A stretch of DNA of 64,000 nt from Vibrio panuliri (lineage in GTDB: Bacteria > Pseudomonadota > Gammaproteobacteria > Enterobacterales > Vibrionaceae), in contig NZ_AP019654.1 of NCBI RefSeq assembly GCF_009938205.1, positions 2,694,540 to 2,758,539 on the forward strand. The letters run 5' to 3'. Position numbers and translations under genes: made by a program. The notes under the pieces were generated by a model, which searched no databases, was not told where the DNA came from, and saw only the letters and a list, made by a program, of their open reading frames with translations. Shown piece after piece: positions 39,460-50,767 of this stretch (position 1 is the stretch's first letter; each line of letters starts with the position of its first letter).

Positions 39460-41679
39460 TTAGCCGAGGCGTTTAACTAGCATCACATCTCTTATCTGCT
39501 CAACGCGACTAATCAACCTATTCACCACTTCAACCGTGGTCACTTCTAGGTCAAAGTCTAGAATCGATAGCTGATTGCGGTAGTCCACTCGGCTCTTCAT
39601 GCTATTGACTTTGACTTTTTCATTGGCAAATAGAGTGGTGATTTCTTTTAGCAAACCACTGCGCTCCATCGCTTCTACTCGTAGCGTTAGCGAATACGTA
39701 CCGGCAAAGCCACTTCCCCAGACTGTATCGATTATACGTTCTGGGGCATGGTGACGAAGCTCTTCGAGCTGCTCACAATCGGCACGATGGACTGAAATGC
39801 CACGACCTTGTGTGATATAGCCTTTGATTTCATCACCTGGGATCGGCTGGCAACAGCGAGCAAGATGGGTCATCAGGTTATCGACGCCTTCGACAACGAC
39901 GGCATCTTTATTCGGTCGACTTGGTGCTGATGGCTTGCTTTCCGCCTCTAGTAGTTTTTCTAGCGCTTGCTGATCTTCTTCTTCAGCGGTCGGTTTATTG
40001 ACCAATGCATTGATATGGTTAATGATTTGGTTGATACGCAAATCACCACTACCAATCCCGACAAACAGCTCGTCTGAAGTATTCATATTGAAACGCTTGA
40101 GCGCGTATTGCTCAGCATCTTTTAGGGTTGCACCGATCTTCGCTAGCTCGTGCTCTAGTATTTCGCGTCCTGCTTCAAGGTTTTTCTCTCGGCTTTGTTT
40201 GCGGAACCAAGCGTTGATTTTGGCACGAGCACGACCTGAGGTAACAAACCCGGTCGATGGATTTAACCAGTCACGTGATGGGTTTGGCTCTTTTTGGGTG
40301 ATGATTTCAACTTGATCGCCCATTTGCAACTTGTGGGTAAATGGCACGATACGCCCGCCCACTTTGGCACCGATACAGCGGTGCCCCACCATTGAGTGAA
40401 TATGGTAGGCAAAATCGAGCGGTGTTGCGCCCATTGGCAAGTCAACCACATCACCACGTGGGGTAAAGGCATAGACGCGATCATCAAAGACTTGGCTACG
40501 GACTTCGTCCAGCATCTCGCCTGAATCCGACATCTCTTCTTGCCAATCAAGCAGTTTACGTAGCCAAGTAATTTTCTCATCGTAACCGCTGCGACCACTG
40601 CCGCCTTCTTTGTACTTCCAGTGTGCCGCAACCCCGAGCTCAGAGTCTTCGTGCATCTGTTTGGTACGAATTTGGATCTCGATGGTCTTGCCTTCTGGAC
40701 CAAGAATCACTGTATGGATAGATTGGTAACCATTCGGTTTTGGGTTGGCAACGTAGTCGTCAAACTCACTCGGTAAATGCTTATATTTGGTGTGTACAAC
40801 ACCGAGGGCTGCATAACAATCTTGCAGTTTATCAGCAATAATCCGCACCGCGCGCACGTCGAAAAGCTCATCAAACTCTAAGCCTTTTTTCTGCATTTTG
40901 CGCCAAATACTGTAGATGTGTTTCGGTCGCCCACTCACATCAGCATTGATGGCTGAGACTTTCATCTCTTTAAGCAGGTCATCAACAAAATCTTTAATAT
41001 ACTGCTCACGCACAATGCGGCGCTCTGACAGTTGCTTCGCGATTTGCTTATAGGTGTCAGGTTGTTGATAGCGGAAAGCGTAGTCTTCGATTTCCCATTT
41101 AAGCTGACCAATGCCAAGACGGTTGGCTAATGGCGCATAAATGTTGGCGCACTCTTTAGCTACAGCACGGCGCACTTCATCCGGCGCTTTTTTCACTTCA
41201 ATTAGATTACAGATACGCTCAGCCAGTTTGATGACCACGCAACGGAAATCATCCACCATCGCAAGTAACATGCGGCGCACATTATCTACTTGCGCAGACG
41301 CAGCACTTCCCTCTAGGGTCACGTTTAGTTGCCCCAATGCCGCCATCTCTTCGACACCATCAATCAGCTTGATGATCTCTTTGCTGAAATCTTCCTCGAG
41401 TTTCTCGCGCTGCAAAGCCCCACTGGAAACTAATGGAAATAGTAACGCCGCGATTAACGTGGGTTTATCCATTGAGAGCGTGATCAGGATTTCAATCATC
41501 TCTCGACCACGCCACAGCAACAATGGTGCATTGTCGTTACCTTGCAGGTAACTTTCACACTGATGATAAACTTGTGTTAAGCGCTGAGCAGTTTGAGGTT
41601 CCTGCTTTAAACTAGTAATCCACTTATCTAGTTCAAACTGTTCATCTTGATTTAAATGCGCGCTTCTTACCGCAACCAT
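39460..41679 (-). CDS. relA: RelA, (p)ppGpp synthetase I
   Basis: A 739-aa stringent-response enzyme that makes (p)ppGpp on ribosomes stalled with uncharged tRNA. Order: inactive HD hydrolase region (~50-200, where the catalytic His-Asp is replaced by FP in ALLFPLVSSG), synthetase (~240-350, with GRPKHIYSIWRKMQKKGLEFDELFDVRAVRI and NGYQSIHT), TGS (~400-460, VYAFTPRGDVVDLPMGATPLDFAYHIHS), a conserved Cys region (HLARCCQPIPGDEIKGYITQGRGISVH), and a C-terminal ACT domain. The loss of HD marks it as monofunctional RelA rather than SpoT. rlmD lies upstream on the same strand. Confidence 0.98.
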   Translation of the reverse strand: MVAVRSAHLNQDEQFELDKWITSLKQEPQTAQRLTQVYHQCESYLQGNDNAPLLLWRGREMIEILITLSMDKPTLIAALLFPLVSSGALQREKLEEDFSKEIIKLIDGVEEMAALGQLNVTLEGSAASAQVDNVRRMLLAMVDDFRCVVIKLAERICNLIEVKKAPDEVRRAVAKECANIYAPLANRLGIGQLKWEIEDYAFRYQQPDTYKQIAKQLSERRIVREQYIKDFVDDLLKEMKVSAINADVSGRPKHIYSIWRKMQKKGLEFDELFDVRAVRIIADKLQDCYAALGVVHTKYKHLPSEFDDYVANPKPNGYQSIHTVILGPEGKTIEIQIRTKQMHEDSELGVAAHWKYKEGGSGRSGYDEKITWLRKLLDWQEEMSDSGEMLDEVRSQVFDDRVYAFTPRGDVVDLPMGATPLDFAYHIHSMVGHRCIGAKVGGRIVPFTHKLQMGDQVEIITQKEPNPSRDWLNPSTGFVTSGRARAKINAWFRKQSREKNLEAGREILEHELAKIGATLKDAEQYALKRFNMNTSDELFVGIGSGDLRINQIINHINALVNKPTAEEEDQQALEKLLEAESKPSAPSRPNKDAVVVEGVDNLMTHLARCCQPIPGDEIKGYITQGRGISVHRADCEQLEELRHHAPERIIDTVWGSGFAGTYSLTLRVEAMERSGLLKEITTLFANEKVKVNSMKSRVDYRNQLSILDFDLEVTTVEVVNRLISRVEQIRDVMLVKRLG

Positions 41680-41762
41680 CTTTCTTCGTCCTAGTTGTTA
41701 TTTTTATTTACCGACTAACCTTGTCTTATAGGCTATAAAACCTATCGTTAGTTCAACTTTTC

Positions 41763-43082
41763 CTAGCGCATGACAAATAGTGCCATTGACTCAAGGTGCC
41801 CCGTATGCGGGAACATATCTAGCATACCAAGCTTTTCTAACTGGTAGCCTTGTTCTAACAGGCTTTGGCTATCTCGGGCAAGCGTTGCTGGGTTACAAGA
41901 AACATAGACAACCCGCTGAGCGCCCAATCCTGCTAGTTGGTCTACTATACCACTCGCACCCGCTCTAGCTGGATCGAGCAGTATCTTATCAAATTTTTCA
42001 CTAGCCCATGGTTGAGATGACATATCTTGTTCCAAATTTGCTTGATAGAACGATACATTATCGATCTGATTCAAACGGGCATTTTCACTGGCTTTCACTA
42101 CCATGGCATCGACGCCTTCCACGCCAATCACCGATTTAGCCAGCTGCGCCATAGGTAAACTGAAGTTACCTAAACCACAGAACAGATCAAGCACATGATC
42201 CGCTTTGCTTAACTCAAGCCATGCTAATGCTTGCGCAACCATTTTTTGGTTCACGGTCTGATTGACTTGAATAAAGTTGTTCGGCGCAAATGGAATCTTA
42301 GTTCCTGTCTCTAAATAGTGCGCCTCTTCGCCAACCACCAAATCCAGTTGCTCGGCTTGCGGCATCAAATAAAGCGTTGCTTGGTGCTGTTTGGCAAAAC
42401 TCTCTAGCTGTTGCTGTTCTTTACTGGTCAAAGGCTTGAGATGACGCAACACCATCACTTTGGTGTTATCACCTTTGACTAACTCCACATGACCAATTGA
42501 ATCTTGGCGAGTAAAAGTTTGCAGCAATTGATATAGCTCTGGCAGCATCGCATTAAGATCAACGTCAAGTACTGGGCAATCAGTCACTGTCACGATCTGC
42601 TTACTCTGCTTGCGGCGAAAACCGAACTGCAGTTGACGCGTTTTCTTATCTAACATCACACTGATGCGAGCACGACGACGGTAACCTAAGCTTTCACCAG
42701 TGATCGGAGCACTCAGCTCAAGCGTCTGTCCTGAAAATTTACGCATTAATCCAGACAGAGCTTGTTGTTTATATTGCAGTTGAGCGGGCTCTTCAAGGTG
42801 TTGAAGGTTGCAACCTCCGCACTGATGATAATGACGGCAAAATGGCTGAACTCGCTCTTTGCTTGGCGTTTGCACCTTAATCAAATTTGCTTTTGCAAAC
42901 TTACTCTTTGACTCGGTCAGTTGCACCAAAACTTGCTCTGTTGGCAGCGCTCCTTCGATAAACATAGGTTTGCCTGATTGAAAAGCAATACCTACACCTT
43001 GGTGATCGAGTTTTTCCACCTTAACGGATTGGTGTTTAGTATCTAATTGAGTTTTCTTCTTCGGTTGGAAAAAACGCGCCAT
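41763..43082 (-). CDS. rlmD: 23S rRNA (uracil-1939-C5)-methyltransferase RlmD
   Basis: A 439-aa SAM-dependent RNA methyltransferase (RumA). An N-terminal TRAM domain (~10-75) is followed by 4Fe-4S ligands ([11 protein letters not shown] plus a later TDCPVLD). The Rossmann part has [15 protein letters not shown], and the catalytic Cys lies in [13 protein letters not shown]. It lies 83 bp upstream of relA and is divergent from barA, the order found in E. coli. Confidence 0.97.
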   Translation of the reverse strand: MARFFQPKKKTQLDTKHQSVKVEKLDHQGVGIAFQSGKPMFIEGALPTEQVLVQLTESKSKFAKANLIKVQTPSKERVQPFCRHYHQCGGCNLQHLEEPAQLQYKQQALSGLMRKFSGQTLELSAPITGESLGYRRRARISVMLDKKTRQLQFGFRRKQSKQIVTVTDCPVLDVDLNAMLPELYQLLQTFTRQDSIGHVELVKGDNTKVMVLRHLKPLTSKEQQQLESFAKQHQATLYLMPQAEQLDLVVGEEAHYLETGTKIPFAPNNFIQVNQTVNQKMVAQALAWLELSKADHVLDLFCGLGNFSLPMAQLAKSVIGVEGVDAMVVKASENARLNQIDNVSFYQANLEQDMSSQPWASEKFDKILLDPARAGASGIVDQLAGLGAQRVVYVSCNPATLARDSQSLLEQGYQLEKLGMLDMFPHTGHLESMALFVMR

Positions 43083-43277
43083 GCTCTGTGCCTGTAGTGA
43101 ATAACTTGATTTGCTCCTCAGACGTCACCTTTTCACGCCTGAGTCATTGTTTGTGCCGCTTGGGTTGATTATGCTTATCGTTTTGACGGCCTGTTTGGTT
43201 CCTATTGCGCAAATATGACTGCAATGAACCAAGCTGTGCTTATTTTCCCATATCCACACCACGATGTTTAGACAATA

Positions 43278-46067
43278 ATGACCAGATATGGCTTACGCGC
43301 CCGCGTTATTACTCTTACTTTAGCGCCAACCCTTATCATTGGCTTACTTCTGAGTGCGATTTTTTCTTTTAACCGTTACCATGATTTGGAAAAACAGGTT
43401 ATCAACTCAGGCTTGAGTATTATCGAACCATTGGCCATTGCCAGTGAAGATGGTTTAAAAAATAATAGCCGCGAGTCGGTGCGCCGCATCATTAGCTACG
43501 CCCACCGTAAAAACTCTAAGTTTGTCCGCAGTATCGCGGTATTTGATTACAACCACGAACTATTTGTTACCTCAAACTTTCATCCTAGTTTTGAGTCGCT
43601 AACCTTCCCGCGAAATGAACCGATCCCTTTGTTGGTGACATCAAACCTCAGAGACAATACCTTGGTGCTTCGTGCGCCGATTATCAGTGAGTCAGGTATT
43701 TTGTCGAGCCCACGAGGAAAAGAGAATAATCCAGCACTGGGTTATATTTCCGTCGAGGTCGACCTTTCGTCTCTACGCCTGCAGCAATACCAAGAGATTT
43801 TCTCCTCATTCCTCGTTTTGCTTACAGGTTTAGGGCTGTCGGCGTTCTTTGCCTTGCGCTTAATGCATGATGTGACGCGCCCAATTCGCCATATGAAAAA
43901 TATGGTCGATCGCATCAGACGCGGTCACCTTGATGTGCGTATCGAAGGAAAAATGCATGGTGAGCTAGACCAACTCAAAAATGGTATCAACGCCATGGCC
44001 GTCTCTCTGTCGGAATACCATGTTGAGATGCAACACAGTATCGATCAGGCGACCTCAGACTTACGTGAAACTCTCGAACAGCTCGAAATTCAAAACGTTG
44101 AGTTGGATATCGCCAAAAAGCGCGCTCAAGAAGCGGCTCGAGTTAAATCTGAGTTTCTTGCCAACATGTCACATGAGCTTCGCACACCGCTCAACGGGGT
44201 CATTGGCTTTACCCGCCAAATGCTCAAAACCCAGCTGACCAATAGCCAAGCGGATTATCTACAGACCATTGAAAAGTCGGCGAACAACTTACTGACAATC
44301 ATCAACGACATCCTCGATTTCTCTAAACTAGAAGCCGGTAAACTGGCGCTTGAGAATATTCCATTTGAATTCCAAGACACTTTGGAAGAAGTGGTGAGTT
44401 TGCAGGCCACCAGCGCCCATGAAAAAGGCTTAGAGATCACCTTAAAGATCGATCCTAAAGTTCCGAGAGGCGTGGTGGGTGACCCATTACGCATTCAACA
44501 AGTTTTAACCAATCTAGTCGGAAACTCGATTAAGTTTACCGAACGAGGCAATATCGATATTAGCGTCGAGCTACGCTCACAAAAAGATGACCTGATTGAG
44601 CTGCAATTTATGGTGCGAGACACGGGTATTGGTATCTCTGAGCGTCAACAAGCACAGCTATTCCAAGCCTTTAGCCAAGCCGACGCAAGTATCTCTCGCC
44701 GCTACGGTGGTACCGGTCTTGGTCTAGTTATTACGCAAAAACTGGTCAGTCAGATGGGCGGTGAGATTAGCCTAACCAGCCGTCTACACCAAGGTTCGAC
44801 ATTCTGGTTTACCTTACGTCTGCATGCGGCTGAAATGCCAATGAGCGATCTGGTTGAAGTGGAAGTACTTAACCAGCGTTCACTGTTGCTGGTTGAACCA
44901 AATATGCAAGCGGCCTCTATTACTCGACAAATGCTGGTTCAACATGGACTGGTGGTGACCTATCGTTCATCAATGCCTGATGATGTAGAGAGGTTTGACT
45001 ATGTTCTGCTTAATCTTGCTCCTAACCGGAGTAATGAAATCGACAAAGTGGAAGCATTAGTAGAAAAAGCTCTTAAATTCGCGCCTCATGTGGTGGTGGG
45101 TACACCAAGCACCATGCTTGCGTTGTCTGATCACTTAATTCAAAAATATCAAATCCACTGTATTACTAAGCCATTGTCGCGTAAAAAGCTGCTACAAACT
45201 ATGGCAGCAAATCAAGAGAGCTTGCCAGCAATCACTCAACAAGTGGTTTGCAGTGAGAAGTTACCTTTGACCGTCATGGCGGTTGACGATAACCCTGCTA
45301 ACTTGAAACTGATCAGCGCCCTACTTGAAGAACGAGTCGAAACCGTCATCTCATGTACCAATGGGCAAGATGCGCTAAGACAAGCTCAGCAACGCCATTT
45401 TGATATCATTTTGATGGATATCCAGATGCCACATATGGATGGCGTGACCGCTTGTAGCAAGATCAAAAACACCTCATTCAACTCTAAAACGCCTGTCATT
45501 GCCGTGACTGCCCATGCCATGAGTGGAGAACGAGATCGCTTACTCAATGCCGGAATGGACGACTACCTCACTAAACCGATTGAGGAACATGTCCTACAGC
45601 AAGTATTAATGCATTGGAATCCGCATACCAAAGCCAATGAACTCGAGAAGCTTGAACTGCCTGCGCAAGGGGAGCCCATCGTGCAACCTCATTCAAACAG
45701 CAATGAGCATAGTAATATGATCATTGATTGGCAGTCTGCACTGAAACAAGCGGCAAACAAGGAAGATCTTGCCCGTGATATGTTGCAGATGTTGATCGAC
45801 TACATTCCAGAAGTGAATGAGATTGTCGAGCAAGCATTAGAGGAAGATGACTGTGATATTGAGCAATTGATTCACCATGTGCATAAACTTCATGGCAGCT
45901 GCTCGTACTCTGGTGTACCAAGATTGAAAAAGGTATGTGCCGCGATAGAGAAGGCGCTGCGCTCAGGGAAAACGATCGAAGACATTGAGCCTGAGCTGTT
46001 TGAGCTGCAAGATGAGATGGAAAAAGTCACCGCAAGCGCTGAACCTTACCTTAAACCAACAGCATAA
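43278..46067 (+). CDS. barA: BarA/VarS hybrid sensor histidine kinase
   Basis: A 929-aa tripartite kinase. It has TM1 (~10-30), a periplasmic sensor (~31-170), TM2 (~175-195) and HAMP (~197-250). HisKA follows with H299 (FLANMSHELRTPLNG), then HATPase (NxxGN..KFT and GTGLGLVITQKLV), a degenerate receiver (~535-650, no clear phospho-Asp), a full receiver (~670-790, HFDIILMDIQMPHMDG) and an Hpt domain (~820-920, VHKLHGSCSYSG). With UvrY/VarA it drives the Csr small RNAs that control virulence and quorum sensing in Vibrio, where it is called VarS. Terminator follows immediately. Confidence 0.96.
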   Translation: MTRYGLRARVITLTLAPTLIIGLLLSAIFSFNRYHDLEKQVINSGLSIIEPLAIASEDGLKNNSRESVRRIISYAHRKNSKFVRSIAVFDYNHELFVTSNFHPSFESLTFPRNEPIPLLVTSNLRDNTLVLRAPIISESGILSSPRGKENNPALGYISVEVDLSSLRLQQYQEIFSSFLVLLTGLGLSAFFALRLMHDVTRPIRHMKNMVDRIRRGHLDVRIEGKMHGELDQLKNGINAMAVSLSEYHVEMQHSIDQATSDLRETLEQLEIQNVELDIAKKRAQEAARVKSEFLANMSHELRTPLNGVIGFTRQMLKTQLTNSQADYLQTIEKSANNLLTIINDILDFSKLEAGKLALENIPFEFQDTLEEVVSLQATSAHEKGLEITLKIDPKVPRGVVGDPLRIQQVLTNLVGNSIKFTERGNIDISVELRSQKDDLIELQFMVRDTGIGISERQQAQLFQAFSQADASISRRYGGTGLGLVITQKLVSQMGGEISLTSRLHQGSTFWFTLRLHAAEMPMSDLVEVEVLNQRSLLLVEPNMQAASITRQMLVQHGLVVTYRSSMPDDVERFDYVLLNLAPNRSNEIDKVEALVEKALKFAPHVVVGTPSTMLALSDHLIQKYQIHCITKPLSRKKLLQTMAANQESLPAITQQVVCSEKLPLTVMAVDDNPANLKLISALLEERVETVISCTNGQDALRQAQQRHFDIILMDIQMPHMDGVTACSKIKNTSFNSKTPVIAVTAHAMSGERDRLLNAGMDDYLTKPIEEHVLQQVLMHWNPHTKANELEKLELPAQGEPIVQPHSNSNEHSNMIIDWQSALKQAANKEDLARDMLQMLIDYIPEVNEIVEQALEEDDCDIEQLIHHVHKLHGSCSYSGVPRLKKVCAAIEKALRSGKTIEDIEPELFELQDEMEKVTASAEPYLKPTA

Positions 46068-46096
46068 AAAAGAGCGCGATTATCGCGCTCTTTTCA
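46067..46096. terminator. Bidirectional terminator between barA and acpS
   Basis: AAAAGAGCGCG(A) / CGCGCTCTTTT stem, loop of about 4 nt, A/T tracts on both sides. It starts at the barA stop. Confidence 0.92.
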
Positions 46097-46112
46097 CAAT
46101 ACAGCTACCGAC

Positions 46113-46493
46113 TTAGTTTTCGAATATTACCGTCGCAACAGCATAGTGCCGCTCATCAGAAATCGATAAATGGAGATGCTTTACTCCCATAGCGCTGGCC
46201 AATTGCAACGCTTTATTACTCAATGTTAGCTGTGGTTTACCCGCGTCATCATTGGTAATTGTAAAATCATGGAAGGTCACCCCCTTCGCGATCCCCGTAC
46301 CAAGCGCTTTTGACGCCGCTTCTTTAGCCGCAAAACGCTTGGCGAGGAAACGCCCTTGCTGTTTGCTGTCGGCAAAACGGGTCATTTCCTCAGGGGTTAG
46401 AATGCGTTGAGCAAACGCCACACCAGTGCGGCTGAGTGCCTTTTCAACGCGTTCAATTTCAGCAATATCTGTGCCTAAGCCTTTAATCGCCAT
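46113..46493 (-). CDS. acpS: Holo-[acyl-carrier-protein] synthase
   Basis: A 126-aa phosphopantetheinyl transferase that charges acyl carrier protein from CoA. Motifs: [16 protein letters not shown] with the Mg2+ aspartate, and [16 protein letters not shown] with the second acidic residue and lysine. It begins 3 bp after pdxJ, as in E. coli, at the downstream end of the lepA-independent recO-pdxJ-acpS group. Confidence 0.97.
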   Translation of the reverse strand: MAIKGLGTDIAEIERVEKALSRTGVAFAQRILTPEEMTRFADSKQQGRFLAKRFAAKEAASKALGTGIAKGVTFHDFTITNDDAGKPQLTLSNKALQLASAMGVKHLHLSISDERHYAVATVIFEN

Positions 46494-46496
46494 TGT

Positions 46497-47228
46497 CTAC
46501 TTACGCGCTTCTACCATAAGTGCACGCATATCTTTCACTGCTTTTTCAAGGCCATCAAACGCAGCACGTCCAATGATTGAGTGACCAATGTTTAGCTCGT
46601 AGATTTCAGGGATTGCGGCAATGGCCGCTACGTTATGGTAAGTCAGACCATGACCAGCATTAACAGTAATGCCTAAGCCCGCCGCATAGCTTGCACCGGC
46701 AGCAATTTTCTTCAACTCAGCTTGTTGTTCAGCTTCATTTTCTGCATCAGCGTAGTGACCAGTATGCAGTTCAATAAATGGAGCACCACATGCTTTTGCA
46801 GCATCGATTTGACCGCGGTCAGCATCGATAAACAGAGATACTTTGATGCCAGCAGCGGTCAGTTTTTCGGTTGCAGCTTTCACTTTTTCAAAGTGACCAA
46901 CCACATCCAAACCACCTTCAGTGGTCAACTCTTCACGTTTTTCTGGTACCAAGCACACATATTCAGGTTGAGTTTCAAGGGCAATCTCAACCATTTCATC
47001 AGTCACGGCCATTTCAAGATTCATACGCGTTTGTAGGGTCTCACGTAGGATGCGAACATCACGATCTTTAATATGACGGCGGTCTTCACGTAGGTGTACG
47101 GTAATGCCATCAGCACCAGCGCGCTCCGCAATTTCCGCAGCATGCACAGGATCTGGGTACTTAGTACCGCGTGCGTTACGTAGCGTTGCAATATGGTCGA
47201 TGTTCACACCTAGGTAAATTGAGCTCAT
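46497..47228 (-). CDS. pdxJ: Pyridoxine 5'-phosphate synthase
   Basis: A 243-aa TIM-barrel enzyme that condenses 1-deoxy-xylulose 5-phosphate with 3-amino-2-oxopropyl phosphate in vitamin B6 synthesis. Visible: [48 protein letters not shown] at the N terminus and GHGLTYHNV...[11 protein letters not shown] at the C terminus. It overlaps recO by 4 bp (ATGA). Confidence 0.98.
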   Translation of the reverse strand: MSSIYLGVNIDHIATLRNARGTKYPDPVHAAEIAERAGADGITVHLREDRRHIKDRDVRILRETLQTRMNLEMAVTDEMVEIALETQPEYVCLVPEKREELTTEGGLDVVGHFEKVKAATEKLTAAGIKVSLFIDADRGQIDAAKACGAPFIELHTGHYADAENEAEQQAELKKIAAGASYAAGLGITVNAGHGLTYHNVAAIAAIPEIYELNIGHSIIGRAAFDGLEKAVKDMRALMVEARK

Positions 47229-47950
47229 GTTTTAATACTCCGTGCTCTGGGAACCATTGATAAAAATAGCTCCCGACTTTTTAAAGGTTTGCCGCCAAGG
47301 TAAGGTTTGAGCGCGATACGAGTAAAGCGCTTTGCGGCTTGTAATTGTGGTTTGGTTATAAATCTACGCTCACTTATAGCGATAAGTTCATCACCCTTGA
47401 ACGTGAGGTTATCAAGCCTGACCGATGCAATAAACCCTTTCTGATCACGATAACGATAAGTCATAGTCGGATCTATCGGTTCTCCACTGCCCGCGCAGTG
47501 CAAAAAATCGACACCGTAGCCCATTGCCGCTAAAAGTGCGAGTTCAAACCGTCTTAGTGCAGGCTCAGGATTGTCAGCTTGTGCCAGTTCTGTCAGGGCA
47601 TGAAGATAGTCATGGAACAGACCAGGCATCGGCACTTCCGCCATCAGTACACGCCCAATCAACTCATTAACGTACATCGCTGAGTAGAGATTGATGCCGG
47701 TTAACGGCAAGCCTAAGCTGATGGGTTCGGCTTGACGCAAAGTTTTCATTGAGCCATTGCCGGACCATTTAAGCAATAACGGCGTAAATGGTTGCAGCGC
47801 TCCCTTAAGGTTCGAACGCTTACTGCGAGCCCCTTTGGACATAATTGTGACGCGACCATACTCCTCACTAAAGACATCGAGAATAAGACTCGACTCACTG
47901 TAAGGTCGACGGTGCAACACAAAACAACGCTGTAAGCCTTCAGAAGACAT
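47225..47950 (-). CDS. recO: DNA repair protein RecO
   Basis: A 241-aa protein: N-terminal OB fold ([28 protein letters not shown]) and a helical C part. RecO with RecR loads RecA onto SSB-coated DNA. The 4-bp overlap with pdxJ shows coupling. The gap before era has a strong hairpin. Confidence 0.95.
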   Translation of the reverse strand: MSSEGLQRCFVLHRRPYSESSLILDVFSEEYGRVTIMSKGARSKRSNLKGALQPFTPLLLKWSGNGSMKTLRQAEPISLGLPLTGINLYSAMYVNELIGRVLMAEVPMPGLFHDYLHALTELAQADNPEPALRRFELALLAAMGYGVDFLHCAGSGEPIDPTMTYRYRDQKGFIASVRLDNLTFKGDELIAISERRFITKPQLQAAKRFTRIALKPYLGGKPLKSRELFLSMVPRARSIKT

Positions 47951-47967
47951 TTATTACCATCCAATTG

Positions 47968-47995
47968 CAAAATAAGGAGCCACTGGGCTCCTTAT
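47968..47995 (-). terminator. Hairpin in the era-recO gap, probable terminator
   Basis: Perfect 10-bp arms ATAAGGAGCC / GGCTCCTTAT with an ACTG loop. On the minus strand it is followed by TTTTGC, a short T run. It lies ~43 bp past the era stop; recO may be read partly from its own promoter. Confidence 0.6.
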
Positions 47996-48037
47996 TATTA
48001 CTCACATTACGAAGCAAAGTTTGCTTGCTGATCGTAA

Positions 48038-49015
48038 TTATAAATCGTCGATATAACCCAATGAACGCAGTGCACGCTCATCGTCAGCCCATCCCGATTT
48101 CACTTTAACCCAAGTTTCTAGGTAAACCTTACGACCAAACAGCTCTTCCATATCCAGACGAGCTTCACGTCCGATGGTTTTGATCTTCTCGCCACCTTTA
48201 CCAATCACCATTTTCTTCTGGCCGCTGCGTTCAACTAAGATCAGCGCATTGATATGGAAACCATCCGTCTCTGGGTTGTAATCGAAACGCTCGATTTCAA
48301 CCGTCACTGAGTAAGGCAGCTCTTCACCGGTAAAGCGCATCAGTTTTTCACGTACGATCTCAGATGCCATAAAGCGCTGAGAACGGTCAGTTACGTACTC
48401 TTCTGGGAAGTGATGTACTGCTTTTGGTAAGTGATCACGTACGTGCTTACGCAGCACTTCCATGTTCTTACCGTGTTTTGCAGAGATTGGCACAACGTCG
48501 ACGAAGTCCATCTTCTTCGACATATCCATCATATGCAGCATAACGTCGTTACGGTCAGCGACAACGTCTACTTTGTTGACACACAAAACAACTGGGAAAT
48601 TTGCGTTGCGCAGTTTGTTCAACACCATTTCATCGTCGTTAGTCCAGTGTGTACCATCCACTAAGAAGAACACTAGGTTTACATCACTCAGCGATGAGCT
48701 TGCCGCACGGTTCATCAAGCGGTTGATAGCACGTTTTTCTTCAATATGAAGTCCTGGTGTATCAACGTAAATTGCTTGGTAATCGCCTTCGGTATCCACG
48801 CCCATAATACGGTGACGCGTCGTTTGCGGTTTACGTGAAGTGATCGAGATCTTCTGTCCCAAAATACGGTTCAGTAGTGTCGACTTACCAACGTTTGGGC
48901 GACCTACAATCGCGACAAAACCACAGTGCTGGTTTTCTGGTGAGCTTGCCACTTGCTCGTTACCCGACGCAAAGTATGCATCGATATCAAATTCGTTATT
49001 GTCTGAATCAGCCAT
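48038..49015 (-). CDS. era: GTPase Era
   Basis: A 325-aa essential GTPase that binds the 3' end of 16S rRNA during 30S maturation. G1 [13 protein letters not shown]2 region [12 protein letters not shown]3 DTPG, G4 NKVD, then a C-terminal KH domain with [23 protein letters not shown]. It has an N-terminal extension of ~25 acidic residues relative to E. coli (301 aa), a feature I recall in Vibrio. It overlaps rnc by 8 bp. Confidence 0.98.
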   Translation of the reverse strand: MADSDNNEFDIDAYFASGNEQVASSPENQHCGFVAIVGRPNVGKSTLLNRILGQKISITSRKPQTTRHRIMGVDTEGDYQAIYVDTPGLHIEEKRAINRLMNRAASSSLSDVNLVFFLVDGTHWTNDDEMVLNKLRNANFPVVLCVNKVDVVADRNDVMLHMMDMSKKMDFVDVVPISAKHGKNMEVLRKHVRDHLPKAVHHFPEEYVTDRSQRFMASEIVREKLMRFTGEELPYSVTVEIERFDYNPETDGFHINALILVERSGQKKMVIGKGGEKIKTIGREARLDMEELFGRKVYLETWVKVKSGWADDERALRSLGYIDDL

Positions 49016-49685
49016 TGGTTAATTGCTCTAATGCCGTTTCCGCAGCCGCCTGTTCTGCCTTGCGACGACTGGTACCTTTACCAATTACAGGTGATCCAAT
49101 ACCTGCAACTTCACACGACACAGTAAACTCTTGGTTGTGTGCCTCACCTTTAATATTAGTCACTGTGTAGACAGGCAGCGGTTTTCTGCGACCTTGTAGG
49201 AACTCTTGAAGGCGAGTTTTAGGGTCTTTCTGTGATACACCTGGCTTAATTGCTTCTAGGCGAGTTTGGTACCAGCTCAACACAATACCGCGCACCGTTT
49301 CAATGTCGCTATCTAGGTAGATAGCGCCAATGATGGCTTCAACAGCATCGGCAAGAATTGAATCACGACGGAAGCCGCCACTTTTCAACTCACCTGGACC
49401 TAATTTTAAGTAATCTCCTAGGACAAACTCTCGCCCTAGCTCAGCCAATGTGTTACCACGCACAAGCGTTGCACGCATACGGCTCATATCACCTTCGTTA
49501 ACCTTTGGAAAACGGTGATAAAGATCATCAGCAATGACAAAACTTAAAATTGAATCGCCCAGAAACTCAAGACGTTCATTATGCTTACCATTCGCGCTAC
49601 GGTGAGTAAGCGCTAGGTTGATAAGCTCGGCTTGCTGGAAGCGGTAGCCAAGCTTTTTCTCTAGTATTGCGATTGGAGAATTCAT
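49008..49685 (-). CDS. rnc: Ribonuclease III
   Basis: A 225-aa double-strand-specific endoribonuclease. The catalytic signature [21 protein letters not shown] lies near residue 38-58 and a C-terminal double-stranded RNA-binding domain ends [13 protein letters not shown]. It processes rRNA and its own message, and probably the pnp leader hairpin in this window. Order lepA-lepB-rnc-era-recO-pdxJ-acpS matches E. coli. Confidence 0.98.
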   Translation of the reverse strand: MNSPIAILEKKLGYRFQQAELINLALTHRSANGKHNERLEFLGDSILSFVIADDLYHRFPKVNEGDMSRMRATLVRGNTLAELGREFVLGDYLKLGPGELKSGGFRRDSILADAVEAIIGAIYLDSDIETVRGIVLSWYQTRLEAIKPGVSQKDPKTRLQEFLQGRRKPLPVYTVTNIKGEAHNQEFTVSCEVAGIGSPVIGKGTSRRKAEQAAAETALEQLTNG

Positions 49686-49780
49686 ACTCTCTCGTTAATC
49701 AAATCAGTCATCTCTTTAGCCGTTACCATTGTTACCCTGCAGTCAACCTCCAAGGTAACAACGTCAACGCTGACAGAGAT

Positions 49781-50677
49781 TTAGTTAATCCCACCGATGC
49801 GATTAAAGCGCACTCCGGTAGGAATCCAAGTAGGCAGAATACTATCGTCACTGCGATCAAACTCAAAGCTGATCCAGATACCAACAGCTTTACCTACTAA
49901 ATTAGCTTCTGGAACAAAGCCCCAGTAGCGGCTGTCAGCACTATTGTCACGGTTATCACCCATCACAAAGTAGTGACCTTTTGGTACAACCCACTCATTA
50001 ACACCTGGACGAGGTTGGTAAGCCTCGATACGGTCGCGACGCAGCGGGTTGATAAGAATTTGGTGCTCTTGCGCTCCCAGTTGTTCATTCAACTGCATCA
50101 TAGGCACGCCATTTTGTACAAATGGGCTCTCTTCAACATTGAATAGTTTTACTGGTTTGCAGCTATTTTCACCCGTTTTTTGAATACAGACTTGCTTGTC
50201 TTGGCTGTAACGAACAATATCGCCCGGCAGACCAACCACACGTTTGATGTAATCAATACTTGGTTGAGGTGGGTACTTAAATACCACGATATCGCCACGC
50301 TCTGGTTTACCGGTTTCAACCAGTTGTGTGCGCCATACAGGGTCTTTTAAACCGTAAGCGTATTTTTCTACCAGAATAAAGTCACCAACCAGCAGTGTTG
50401 GCATCATTGATCCTGATGGAATCTGAAACGGTTCATAAACAAATGAACGCAAAACCAATACAAAAGCAATCACAGGGAAAATCGAAACACTATTTTCAAT
50501 CCACCAAGGCTGAGCTTTGATTTTCGCAACTGCCGCAGCATCTAGGCCGTTGGTCTGCGCTTCCACTTCCGCTAGCTTTAGCTGTCGTTTTTTCGCAAAC
50601 ACGAGCTTTTCCAGTGCCCAAACTACACCCGTTACTAACGTAACCAGCACTAAGATAAGTGAAAAAGTATTCGCCAT
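49781..50677 (-). CDS. lepB: Signal peptidase I
   Basis: A 298-aa inner-membrane serine protease. Two N-terminal membrane segments (~4-22 and ~62-82) precede the catalytic Ser in FQIPSGSMMPTLLVGDFILV and the catalytic Lys in DYIKRVVGLPGD; GHYFVMGDNRDNSADSR is the conserved box E. It removes signal peptides from exported proteins. It follows lepA and precedes rnc. Confidence 0.98.
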   Translation of the reverse strand: MANTFSLILVLVTLVTGVVWALEKLVFAKKRQLKLAEVEAQTNGLDAAAVAKIKAQPWWIENSVSIFPVIAFVLVLRSFVYEPFQIPSGSMMPTLLVGDFILVEKYAYGLKDPVWRTQLVETGKPERGDIVVFKYPPQPSIDYIKRVVGLPGDIVRYSQDKQVCIQKTGENSCKPVKLFNVEESPFVQNGVPMMQLNEQLGAQEHQILINPLRRDRIEAYQPRPGVNEWVVPKGHYFVMGDNRDNSADSRYWGFVPEANLVGKAVGIWISFEFDRSDDSILPTWIPTGVRFNRIGGIN

Positions 50678-50704
50678 TGACTTCCCTTACTTTCAAAAAT
50701 GCGA

Positions 50705-50732
50705 AAGTGAAAGAGCCGAAACCCTTTCACTT
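50705..50732 (-). other. Hairpin in the lepA-lepB gap
   Basis: Perfect 9-bp arms AAGTGAAAG / CTTTCACTT with a 10-nt loop, no T run. Possibly an RNA processing stem between the two coding regions. Confidence 0.45.
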
Positions 50733-50767
50733 ACTTTGATTATAATACTGAGCAAATGCTCAATTTA